Assembly (NCBI RefSeq): GCF_032670585.1
Contig: NZ_JAVQHL010000002.1
Span: forward strand, 744,001-808,000
Direction of reading: 5' to 3'
DNA length: 64,000 nucleotides
Source: Ostreiculturibacter nitratireducens
GTDB taxonomy: Bacteria; Pseudomonadota; Alphaproteobacteria; Rhodobacterales; Rhodobacteraceae
The notes under the pieces were generated by a model. That model did not search any database. It saw nothing but the letters and a program-made list of their open reading frames with translations, and had not been told where the DNA came from. The position numbers were made by a program, and so were the translations under genes. Below are positions 17,641 to 24,505 of the stretch, piece by piece. Numbering within the stretch: position 1 is the first letter of the stretch; every line of letters begins with the position of its first letter.

Positions 17641-18480
17641 TCAGTGCGCCATGAACACCGGCACCTCGGCCTGTTCGAGCATGTTACGCGTCGCGCCGCC
17701 GAGAATCGCCTCGCGGAAGCGGGAATGCCCGTAGGCGCCCATCACCACCATGTCGGCCGCTTCGTCGCGGGCGTGACGGCACAGCACGTCGGAAACGCGC
17801 GGCATCGTCTTGGCGAGGACGGAAACTTCTGTCTTGACCCCGTGGCGTGCCAGAAGCTGCGAGAGCGGACCGCCCGGATCCGACCGTTCCGGCCCGTGGC
17901 TCGGCGGGTCGATGACCGCGATGTTGACGAGGTCCGCTGCCTTGAGAAGCGGCATGGCCGCGCGCGCCGCTCGCAGCGACTCGTCGCTCTGGTTCCAGGC
18001 CAGAACGATTCGACGGGCGAAGTTCTTGCCGAGCCCGCTTGCGGGCAGCACGAGTACGGGCGCTTTGCCTTCGAACATTGCAGCCTCGACCGTGGCCTCG
18101 GCCTCGGTGCTGCCACCGTCGCCGTAGGGCTGGGGCTGGATCACCAGGTCCGAATAGCGGGCGCGTAGCGCGACGATCCCGGAAAGCCCGCCGAGTTGCG
18201 CCACGGCGGATTCGACGCCCCAGCGGATGTCCTCTGCCCCCATGCGGTCGCGCACGGCGGCCTCGGCGGCCTGCGCTTCGGCCTGGGCGCGCTCGAACGT
18301 CTCCTGATGGATCATCGCGGTGGCGCCGGCGTAGTAGTAGCCCGTCTGCGTCCGGTCGATGCCCAGGCAGAGGATGTCGAGATGCGCATCCTCGCGCCGG
18401 GCAAGCTCGATGGCGCTGTCGAGCTGAGGCGCCTTGCCGGCAGGGTCGGTAATTACAGTCAAGAGCGACTTGTAGGGCAT
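17641..18480 (-). CDS. Universal stress protein, tandem UspA domains
   Basis: A 279-residue protein with two Usp folds: MPYKSLLTVITDPAGKAPQL opens the first, and ARRIVLAWNQSDESLRAARA begins the second. The nucleotide-loop motif near the C-terminus reads MGAYGHSRFREAILGGATRN, matching the G-2x-G-9x-G-S/T pattern of ATP-binding Usp proteins. The ATG at 18478-18480 is chosen; the upstream extension is basic and non-conserved. A FNR box centred 79 bases upstream, with a TAGACT -10 at the right distance, suggests expression under low oxygen together with the divergent ccoNOQP. Confidence 0.9.
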   Translation of the reverse strand: MPYKSLLTVITDPAGKAPQLDSAIELARREDAHLDILCLGIDRTQTGYYYAGATAMIHQETFERAQAEAQAAEAAVRDRMGAEDIRWGVESAVAQLGGLSGIVALRARYSDLVIQPQPYGDGGSTEAEATVEAAMFEGKAPVLVLPASGLGKNFARRIVLAWNQSDESLRAARAAMPLLKAADLVNIAVIDPPSHGPERSDPGGPLSQLLARHGVKTEVSVLAKTMPRVSDVLCRHARDEAADMVVMGAYGHSRFREAILGGATRNMLEQAEVPVFMAH

Positions 18481-18524
18481 TCTGCGTCTCCTCCGGGTGC
18501 GTCCGCGATTGACATTTGTCGAGA

Positions 18525-18566
18525 AGTCTAGGCGCGGAGTTGGAGCCGCACTTTGACACGGATCAA
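18525..18566 (-). promoter_or_regulatory. FNR box and -10 element for the usp gene
   Basis: The FNR box TTGAC-ACGG-ATCAA occupies 18553-18566. On the minus strand a -10-like TAGACT lies at 18525-18530, giving a start at about 18518, 41-42 bases from the box centre. This is class II activator geometry pointing toward usp, whose start codon would follow a leader of about 37 nt. Confidence 0.7.
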
Positions 18567-18584
18567 CCGCCTGATCGCGATGAA

Positions 18585-18598
18585 TTGACATGGATCAA
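18585..18598 (+). promoter_or_regulatory. FNR box for ccoNOQP
   Basis: TTGAC-ATGG-ATCAA, centred 32 bases from the usp-side box and about 112 bases before the ccoN ATG. Class II spacing would put the transcript start near 18633, leaving a leader of about 71 nt. FnrL control of ccoNOQP is established in Rhodobacter. Confidence 0.8.
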
Positions 18599-18703
18599 TG
18601 CATTCGCAACAAGCCGGCGCGAGAAGCCAAACTGTCGAAGAGCCGCCGGAGGAATCCGACTCCGTCGATCCGTTGCGGCCAAAGAAGACGAAGGGACGCG
18701 AAC

Positions 18704-20305
18704 ATGTGGGATTATTTAAAGCTGGTCGTGCTTGGCGCGATCGCGGTACTGGCCGCGATCGCGGCGAATTACGCGCGCGACCTGGCCTATATGGTGAATG
18801 CGCTGACTGTCATGCTGGCGGCGGCGATCACCTTCATTTGGGTGTTGCGGCGTGTGGGCGAGCACCGCCCCGTGCCGGTGGACGAATACAATGACGGCGT
18901 GGTGAAGGCGGGTGTCATCGCCACGGCGCTCTGGGGCGTCGTGGGCTTCCTCGTCGGCGTGACGGTGGCCTTCCAGCTCGCGTTCCCGGAGCTGAACCTG
19001 TCCGAATTCGCCCATGGATACCTGAATTTCGGCAAGCTTCGGCCGCTGCACACCTCGGCCGTGATCTTCGCCTTCGGCGGCAACGCGCTGCTGATGTCGT
19101 CCTTCTACATCGTCCAGCGCACGTCGGCCGCCCGCCTCTGGGGCGGCAATCTCGCCTGGTTCGTGTTCTGGGGCTTCCAACTCGTCATCGTGCTGGCCGC
19201 GACCGGCTACATCCTCGGCGCCACCCAGTCGAAGGAATATGCCGAGCCGGAGTGGTACGTGGACCTGTGGCTGACGATCGTCTGGGTCGCCTTCCTGGCG
19301 GTGTTCCTCGGCACGCTCATCAAGCGCAAGGAGCCCCACATCTACGTGGCGAACTGGTTCCTGCTGTCGTTCATCGTCACGGTCGCGATGCTGCATCTGC
19401 TGAACAACCTCTCCGTCCCGGTGTCGATCTTCGGCTCCAAGTCGGTGCAGGTCTTCGCCGGCGTGCAGGATGCCATGACTCAGTGGTGGTACGGCCACAA
19501 CGCGGTGGGCTTCTTCCTGACCGCGGGCTTCCTCGGCATGATGTATTACTTCGTGCCGAAGCAGGCGGAACGGCCGGTCTACAGCTACAAGCTGTCGATC
19601 ATCCACTTCTGGGCGCTGATCTTCCTCTACATCTGGGCGGGTCCGCACCACCTGCACTACACCGCGCTGCCTGACTGGGCCTCGACGCTCGGCATGGTGT
19701 TCTCGGTCATCCTGTGGATGCCCTCCTGGGGCGGCATGATCAACGGCCTTATGACGCTCTCGGGCGCCTGGGACAAGCTGCGCACCGACCCGATCATCCG
19801 GATGATGGTGGTGTCCGTCGGCTTCTACGGCATGTCCACCTTCGAAGGCCCGATGATGTCGATCAAGGCGGTGAACTCGCTCAGCCACTACACCGACTGG
19901 ACGATCGGCCACGTGCACTCCGGTGCCCTCGGCTGGAACGGCATGATCACCTTCGGCGCGCTCTACTTCCTCGTACCGAAGCTGTGGAACCGCGAGCGGC
20001 TCTACTCGCTCAGCCTCGTCTCCTGGCACTTCTGGCTCGCCACCATCGGGATCGTGCTCTACGCCGCCTCGATGTGGGTCACCGGGATCATGGAAGGCCT
20101 GATGTGGCGTGAAGTGGACGCGAACGGCTTCCTCGTGAACGCATTCGCCGACACGGTGAGCGCCAAGTTCCCGATGTATGTGGTGCGCGGTCTGGGCGGG
20201 GTGCTCTACCTCACCGGCGCCGTCATCATGCTCTACAACCTCTACATGACCGTTGCCCGGCAGCCGGCGAAAGCCGCCGCCCCGGCTTCGGTTCCGGCCG
20301 AATAA
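18704..20305 (+). CDS. ccoN: cbb3-type cytochrome c oxidase subunit I
   Basis: The catalytic heme-copper subunit (533 aa, about 12 transmembrane helices) of the high-affinity cbb3 oxidase. Heme-ligand regions are visible, including FGKLRPLHTSAVIFAF (low-spin heme b side), YGHNAVGFFLTAGFLGMMYY (CuB/tyrosine region), GPHHLHYTALPDW, and the late HSLSHYTDW-type segment SLSHYTDWTIGHVHSGALGW. The ATG at 18704 follows AAGGGA at a good spacing; the 38-residue upstream extension is basic and not part of CcoN. It is the first gene of ccoNOQP. Confidence 0.97.
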   Translation: MWDYLKLVVLGAIAVLAAIAANYARDLAYMVNALTVMLAAAITFIWVLRRVGEHRPVPVDEYNDGVVKAGVIATALWGVVGFLVGVTVAFQLAFPELNLSEFAHGYLNFGKLRPLHTSAVIFAFGGNALLMSSFYIVQRTSAARLWGGNLAWFVFWGFQLVIVLAATGYILGATQSKEYAEPEWYVDLWLTIVWVAFLAVFLGTLIKRKEPHIYVANWFLLSFIVTVAMLHLLNNLSVPVSIFGSKSVQVFAGVQDAMTQWWYGHNAVGFFLTAGFLGMMYYFVPKQAERPVYSYKLSIIHFWALIFLYIWAGPHHLHYTALPDWASTLGMVFSVILWMPSWGGMINGLMTLSGAWDKLRTDPIIRMMVVSVGFYGMSTFEGPMMSIKAVNSLSHYTDWTIGHVHSGALGWNGMITFGALYFLVPKLWNRERLYSLSLVSWHFWLATIGIVLYAASMWVTGIMEGLMWREVDANGFLVNAFADTVSAKFPMYVVRGLGGVLYLTGAVIMLYNLYMTVARQPAKAAAPASVPAE

Positions 20306-20318
20306 GGGGAACCGGGAC

Positions 20319-21044
20319 ATGGCAATTCTTGAAAAACACAAGATCCTCGAGAAGAACGCGACGCTTCTTCTCGTCGCCTCCTTCCTCGTTGTCACGGTCG
20401 GCGGGATCGTCGAAATCGCGCCTCTGTTCTACATCGAGAACACGATCGAGGAGGTCGAGGGGGTAAGGCCCTACACGCCGCTGGAACTGACCGGGCGCGA
20501 CATCTACATCCGCGAGGGCTGCTACGTCTGCCACAGCCAGATGATCCGCCCGATGCGGGACGAGGTCGAGCGCTATGGCCACTACAGCCTTGCCGCAGAG
20601 TCGATGTACGACCATCCGTTCCAGTGGGGCTCGAAGCGGACGGGGCCGGACCTCGCCCGCGTCGGCGGCCGCTATTCGGATGAATGGCATGTCGACCACC
20701 TGACGAACCCGCAGTCGGTCGTGCCGGAATCGGTGATGCCGAAATACGGCTTCCTGTCCGACAGGATGATCGAGCCGACCTACATCACCGACCTCCTGGA
20801 AACCCACCGGTTGGTCGGGGTGCCGTATTCGGACGAGATGATCGAGGCCGCCGCGGAGGACTTCAAGGCGCAGGCCGATCCGGACAGCGATTACGACGGG
20901 CTGCTCGAGCGCTATTCCAATGCGCAGGTGCGGAACTTCGACGGAGCTCCGGGCATCTCCGAGATGGATGCGCTCATCGCCTACCTTCAGGTTCTTGGCA
21001 CCATGGTCGATTTCTCGACCTTCGAGCTTGACCCGAATCGCTGA
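20319..21044 (+). CDS. ccoO: cbb3-type cytochrome c oxidase monoheme subunit II
   Basis: A 241-residue membrane-anchored cytochrome c. One N-terminal helix (about 13-40) precedes the heme motif C68-Y-V-C71-H72 in YIREGCYVCHSQMIRPMRDE, a CcoO signature. It passes electrons from CcoP to CcoN. The ATG at 20319 lies 13 bases after the ccoN stop; the longer reading frame overlapping ccoN is rejected. Confidence 0.96.
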   Translation: MAILEKHKILEKNATLLLVASFLVVTVGGIVEIAPLFYIENTIEEVEGVRPYTPLELTGRDIYIREGCYVCHSQMIRPMRDEVERYGHYSLAAESMYDHPFQWGSKRTGPDLARVGGRYSDEWHVDHLTNPQSVVPESVMPKYGFLSDRMIEPTYITDLLETHRLVGVPYSDEMIEAAAEDFKAQADPDSDYDGLLERYSNAQVRNFDGAPGISEMDALIAYLQVLGTMVDFSTFELDPNR

Positions 21045-21056
21045 GAGGAGGGGCGC

Positions 21057-21245
21057 ATGGAAACCTATTCGCTCCTGAGGCAATTCGCCGACAGCTGGGT
21101 GCTCCTGTTCCTCTTCCTTTTCTTCGTGGGAATCGTGGTCTGGGCCCTGCGGCCCGGATCACGGAAAGTCCACGACGATGCAGGGCGCATCCCCTTCCGG
21201 CACGAAGACAAACCCGCCACGGGCGGGAAGGCCAAGGAGGCCTGA
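21057..21245 (+). CDS. ccoQ: cbb3 oxidase subunit CcoQ
   Basis: A 62-residue protein with a single transmembrane helix (SWVLLFLFLFFVGIVVWALR) and a charged C-terminal tail containing the IPF element seen in CcoQ/FixQ. CcoQ helps stabilise the assembled oxidase. It lies between ccoO and ccoP, and its TGA at 21243-21245 sits one base before the ccoP ATG. Confidence 0.93.
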   Translation: METYSLLRQFADSWVLLFLFLFFVGIVVWALRPGSRKVHDDAGRIPFRHEDKPATGGKAKEA

Positions 21246-21246
21246 C

Positions 21247-22119
21247 ATGGCTAAGAAACCAATGACCGAGAAGCCCGAGGTCGAAACGACGGGCCATGAG
21301 TGGGACGGCATCGAGGAACTCAACACGCCGCTGCCGCGCTGGTGGCTCTGGACCTTCTACATCACCATCATCTGGGGGATCGGCTACACGATCGCCTATC
21401 CGGCCTGGCCGCTCGTGAGCCGCGCGACCCAAGGTCTGGTGAGCGAGGAGCAGGGCAATACCCGCGCAGCCGTGGCCGCCGAGATCGAGAGCTACCGGGC
21501 CAAGAACGCCGAGATCCAGCAAAAGCTCGTGGCCACGGACCTGACTGCGATTTCGTCCGATGCGGAACTCGCCAGCTACGCCACAAATGCGGGCGAGGCG
21601 GTGTTCAACACCTGGTGCGTGCAGTGCCATGGCCGCGAAGGCGGCGGCGCGACGGGCTACCCGGTGCTCAGCGACAACGACTGGCTCTGGGGCGGTTCGA
21701 TCGAGGAGATCCACACGACCGTCACCCACGGGATCCGCAACACGGACGATCCGGACGCGCGCTTCTCGCAGATGCCGGCCTTCGGCGATATCCTCGCCTC
21801 CGAGGAAACCCAGGCGGTGGTGCAGTATGTCCTGAAGATTTCGGGGCAGGAGCATGACGCGGCGCTGGCCGAAACCGGCATGACGGTGTTCATCGACAAC
21901 TGCTCGGCCTGCCACATGGAGGACGGGACGGGCGACCGCATGCAGGGCGCGCCGAACCTCACCGACGCGATCTGGCTCTTTGGCGGCGACGAGGCGTCGC
22001 TGACCGAAACCGTGACGAACGCCCGGTACGGCGTGATGCCGAACTGGAACTCGCGTCTGTCGGAGGCCGACATCCGCGCGGTCGCGACCTACGTGCACCA
22101 GCTTGGCGGCGGCGAATAA
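21247..22119 (+). CDS. ccoP: cbb3-type cytochrome c oxidase diheme subunit III
   Basis: A 290-residue diheme cytochrome c. Residues 18-28 (HEWDGIEELNT) and LPRWWLWTFYITIIWGIGY form the CcoP N-terminal signature and membrane anchor. Heme sites are C124-V-Q-C127-H128 and C219-S-A-C222-H223. It is the entry point for electrons from soluble or membrane cytochromes. The ATG at 21247 is chosen; the frame extends upstream into ccoQ without support. A strong terminator follows at 22156. Confidence 0.96.
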   Translation: MAKKPMTEKPEVETTGHEWDGIEELNTPLPRWWLWTFYITIIWGIGYTIAYPAWPLVSRATQGLVSEEQGNTRAAVAAEIESYRAKNAEIQQKLVATDLTAISSDAELASYATNAGEAVFNTWCVQCHGREGGGATGYPVLSDNDWLWGGSIEEIHTTVTHGIRNTDDPDARFSQMPAFGDILASEETQAVVQYVLKISGQEHDAALAETGMTVFIDNCSACHMEDGTGDRMQGAPNLTDAIWLFGGDEASLTETVTNARYGVMPNWNSRLSEADIRAVATYVHQLGGGE

Positions 22120-22155
22120 TCCCGTCCGCCCAAGACATGCGACAGAGTGAAGCGG

Positions 22156-22188
22156 CGGGGGGCTACGGCCCCCCGTTCCGTGTTTTTT
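22156..22188 (+). terminator. Rho-independent terminator of ccoNOQP
   Basis: An 8-bp perfect stem, CGGGGGGC (22156-22163) with GCCCCCCG (22168-22175), closes a TACG tetraloop and is followed within a few bases by a six-T run (22183-22188). It separates ccoNOQP from ccoGHIS. Confidence 0.85.
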
Positions 22189-22209
22189 CGGGGGTGCGCC
22201 CGAAACGAT

Positions 22210-22223
22210 TTGACTCAGGTCAA
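22210..22223. promoter_or_regulatory. FNR-box-like site in the ccoP-ccoG gap
   Basis: TTGAC-TCAG-GTCAA, eight of ten matches to the FNR consensus, lies just after the ccoNOQP terminator and nearly 400 bases before ccoG. It shares 16 of 17 bases with the site at 22528. No convincing -10 is visible at class II distance, so its function is uncertain. Confidence 0.5.
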
Positions 22224-22280
22224 GGCAGGCGGCGGGCCCGCGGGCGAAGGTCATTTCGACCAAGGGCTGAGCCCGAGGCC

Positions 22281-22333
22281 AGAGCACCGGCACCCCGTCC
22301 TGTTCGCGCGTTTCCTGGGGGAGCCGGTGCTCT
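22281..22333. other. Strong stem-loop in the ccoP-ccoG gap, candidate structured RNA
   Basis: AGAGCACCGGC (22281-22291) pairs perfectly with GCCGGTGCTCT (22323-22333). After a small 1x2 internal loop, CCCC (22293-22296) pairs with GGGG (22317-22320), giving 15 base pairs around a 20-base loop. It is followed by TCGTTTG, a poor T tract. The remaining parts of the 22189-22527 gap hold no protein-like reading frame that I recognise. A start about 41 bases after the FNR-like site at 22210 would fall near 22258, just ahead of this element. A small RNA is an inference. Confidence 0.45.
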
Positions 22334-22527
22334 TCGTTTGCCGGCAAGGTCTCTTTCGCGCCGACGTCTTCCGAAGGCAAGCCCAAGTGTGTATTCCAGC
22401 AATCCGAACCTTGCGGACGCCCTGATTTCGCGCCCGCCGGGGCAACCTCATCCTCGGCGTCGGCCCAGAAGCTTGGTTCGGACGTGGAGGGCTGCGTCGT
22501 CAGGCCACGCTGCGCTGCAGAGGGGCT

Positions 22528-22569
22528 TTGACTCAGATCAAGGCTCCGGGCAGACTGCGAAAGCATAAG
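22528..22569 (+). promoter_or_regulatory. FNR box and -10 element for ccoGHIS
   Basis: The FNR box TTGAC-TCAG-ATCAA is at 22528-22541. CATAAG at 22564-22569 is a plausible -10 (four of six). The predicted start near 22576 is 41.5 bases from the box centre, and the leader to ccoG would be about 38 nt. This is good class II geometry. Confidence 0.75.
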
Positions 22570-22613
22570 TCCGGGACACTACGCGAACAGATACAACCCG
22601 GGATCGGTGCCGT

Positions 22614-24047
22614 TTGTCTACGTCAGAAACTCCAGAAGCGCCCAAGCTTTACGCCGCGCGTGAGCCAGTCTTTCCGCGCCGCGTGAAAGGAACGTTTCGC
22701 AACCTGAAATGGGTCATCATGGTGGTGACCCTGGGCATCTATTACATCACGCCCTGGATCCGCTGGGATCGCGGGCCGGAGCTTCCGGATCAGGCCGTGC
22801 TGGTCGATCTCGCGAACCGCCGCTTCTTCTTCTTCATGATCGAGATCTGGCCGCACGAGTTCTACTTCGTGGCGGGCCTTCTGATCATGGCGGGACTCGG
22901 GCTTTTCCTGTTCACCTCGGCGCTGGGCCGGGTCTGGTGTGGTTATGCCTGCCCGCAGACGGTCTGGACCGACCTCTTCATCCTCGTCGAGCGATGGGTG
23001 GAAGGCGACCGCAACGCGCGCGTTCGGCTCTGGAACCAGAAGTGGGGCATCAGGAAGGCGCGCCTGCGCCTGACCAAGTGGACGATCTGGCTCCTCATCG
23101 GCCTCGCCACGGGCGGGGCATGGGTGTTCTACTTCACCGATGCCCCCTCGCTCGCGACGAACCTCGTGACGGGCGAGGCGCACCCGATTGCCTATACGAC
23201 GATGGGCATTCTGACGCTGACGACCTTCGCCTTCGGCGGTTTCTTTCGTGAACAGGTCTGCATCTATGCCTGCCCCTGGCCGCGCATCCAGGCGGCGATG
23301 ATGGACGAGGACACGCTGACCGTCGCCTACCGCGAATGGCGGGGCGAGCCGCGGGGCAAGCTGAAGAAGGGCCAGCTCGACCCGAACCAGGGCGATTGCA
23401 TCGACTGCATGGCCTGCGTGAACGTCTGCCCGATGGGCATCGACATCCGCAACGGGCAGCAACTCGCCTGCATCACCTGCGCGCTCTGCATCGACGCCTG
23501 CGACGAGGTGATGGACCGGATCGGCAAGCCGCGGGGCCTGATCGGCTACCTCGCTCTCATGGATGAAGCGGCGGAGCGGGCGGGCGCGCATCCGAGGCAG
23601 CTCTGGCGGCATATCTTCCGCGTCCGCACGATGATCTACACGGCGCTCTGGGCCGGAGTCGGCGTCGGTCTCGTCGTCGCTCTCTTCCTGCGTTCGGAAA
23701 TCGACGTGAACGTGACGCCCGTCCGGAACCCGATCTACGTGACGCTCTCGGACGGTTCCATCCGCAATACCTACGAGATCCGCATCCGCAACAAGCAGCC
23801 CGAGGAGCGGCCGTTCCAGATTTCGGTGGACTCCGAGGCGCCGCTGACCGTGTCGCTGGAAGGGGCGGAGGACCAGGTGGTCCATGTTCCGGCGGACGAA
23901 CTGAAGACCCAGCGCGTCTATGTCACGGCTCCCGCCGGGTCGAGGGCCGCATTGGCGGACCGGACGGAACTGCGCTTCTGGATCGAGGACGTGCAGAGCA
24001 CCGACCGGGTCAACGCCGACACGATCTTCAACGGGAAAGGCGAGTGA
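22614..24047 (+). CDS. ccoG: CcoG, cbb3 oxidase assembly iron-sulfur protein
   Basis: A 477-residue membrane protein (formerly RdxB/FixG) thought to reduce copper for cbb3 biogenesis. Several N-terminal helices begin at FRNLKWVIMVVTLGIYYITP. The polyferredoxin motif CGYACPQTVWTDLF is followed by two 4Fe-4S clusters (CIDCMACVNVCPMG and CITCALCIDACDEV), and an Ig-like C-terminal domain follows. The start is a TTG at 22614, with the N-terminus MSTSETPEAPKLYAAREPVF as in relatives; no ATG lies nearby. It is the first gene of ccoGHIS, two bases from ccoH. Confidence 0.94.
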   Translation: MSTSETPEAPKLYAAREPVFPRRVKGTFRNLKWVIMVVTLGIYYITPWIRWDRGPELPDQAVLVDLANRRFFFFMIEIWPHEFYFVAGLLIMAGLGLFLFTSALGRVWCGYACPQTVWTDLFILVERWVEGDRNARVRLWNQKWGIRKARLRLTKWTIWLLIGLATGGAWVFYFTDAPSLATNLVTGEAHPIAYTTMGILTLTTFAFGGFFREQVCIYACPWPRIQAAMMDEDTLTVAYREWRGEPRGKLKKGQLDPNQGDCIDCMACVNVCPMGIDIRNGQQLACITCALCIDACDEVMDRIGKPRGLIGYLALMDEAAERAGAHPRQLWRHIFRVRTMIYTALWAGVGVGLVVALFLRSEIDVNVTPVRNPIYVTLSDGSIRNTYEIRIRNKQPEERPFQISVDSEAPLTVSLEGAEDQVVHVPADELKTQRVYVTAPAGSRAALADRTELRFWIEDVQSTDRVNADTIFNGKGE

Positions 24048-24048
24048 G

Positions 24049-24501
24049 ATGGGCGAACTGACAGGGCGCAAGGTCCTCCTGATCACGGTGGGAGCGTTCG
24101 GGGTGATCATCGGGGTCAACGTCTTCATGGCGGCCAAGGCGATCGGAACCTTCCCGGGGCTCGAGGTGAAGAACTCCTATGTGGCCTCGCAGACGTTCGA
24201 CGAGGATCGGGCGGCCCAGGAATCGCTGGGCTGGACACTGACGGCCGCCTACGAGCCCGGCAGGCTGCGGCTGGAGTTCCGCGACAGCGAGGGTCTTCCT
24301 GTCGAAGTCGCTTCGATGAAGGCTACGGTGGGGCGGCCCACGATGTCGGTCGACGACATAACGCCTGATTTCCGGGAGCTGAGCGGAATATACTACGCGC
24401 CGATGGACCTTGCGCCGGGCAAGTGGATGGTGCTCCTGGAAGCCTACGCGGACGACGGGACGAGGTTCCACCAACGGATCGACCTGTTCGTCAGGGGATA
24501 A
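24049..24501 (+). CDS. ccoH: CcoH / FixH family assembly protein
   Basis: A 150-residue protein with one N-terminal transmembrane helix (VLLITVGAFGVIIGVNVFMA) and a periplasmic beta-rich domain of the FixH family. CcoH joins the cbb3 complex during assembly. The ATG at 24049 lies directly after the ccoG stop (GTGAGATG). The ccoI start follows four bases after its stop. Confidence 0.93.
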   Translation: MGELTGRKVLLITVGAFGVIIGVNVFMAAKAIGTFPGLEVKNSYVASQTFDEDRAAQESLGWTLTAAYEPGRLRLEFRDSEGLPVEVASMKATVGRPTMSVDDITPDFRELSGIYYAPMDLAPGKWMVLLEAYADDGTRFHQRIDLFVRG

Positions 24502-24505
24502 GGAG

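Noticed and set aside
18716..20395. A 559-codon minus-strand frame opposite ccoN
   Set aside because: Histidine- and glutamate-rich antisense translation of ccoN codons, with no start signal; ccoN is certain.
22147..22425. Small + strand frame (92 codons) in the ccoP-ccoG gap
   Set aside because: It starts before and runs through the ccoNOQP terminator, lacks a ribosome-binding site and has no recognisable protein character.
22251..22451. Small minus-strand frame (66 codons) in the ccoP-ccoG gap
   Set aside because: Very arginine/lysine/cysteine-rich with no start signal; it spans the stem-loop and looks like chance.
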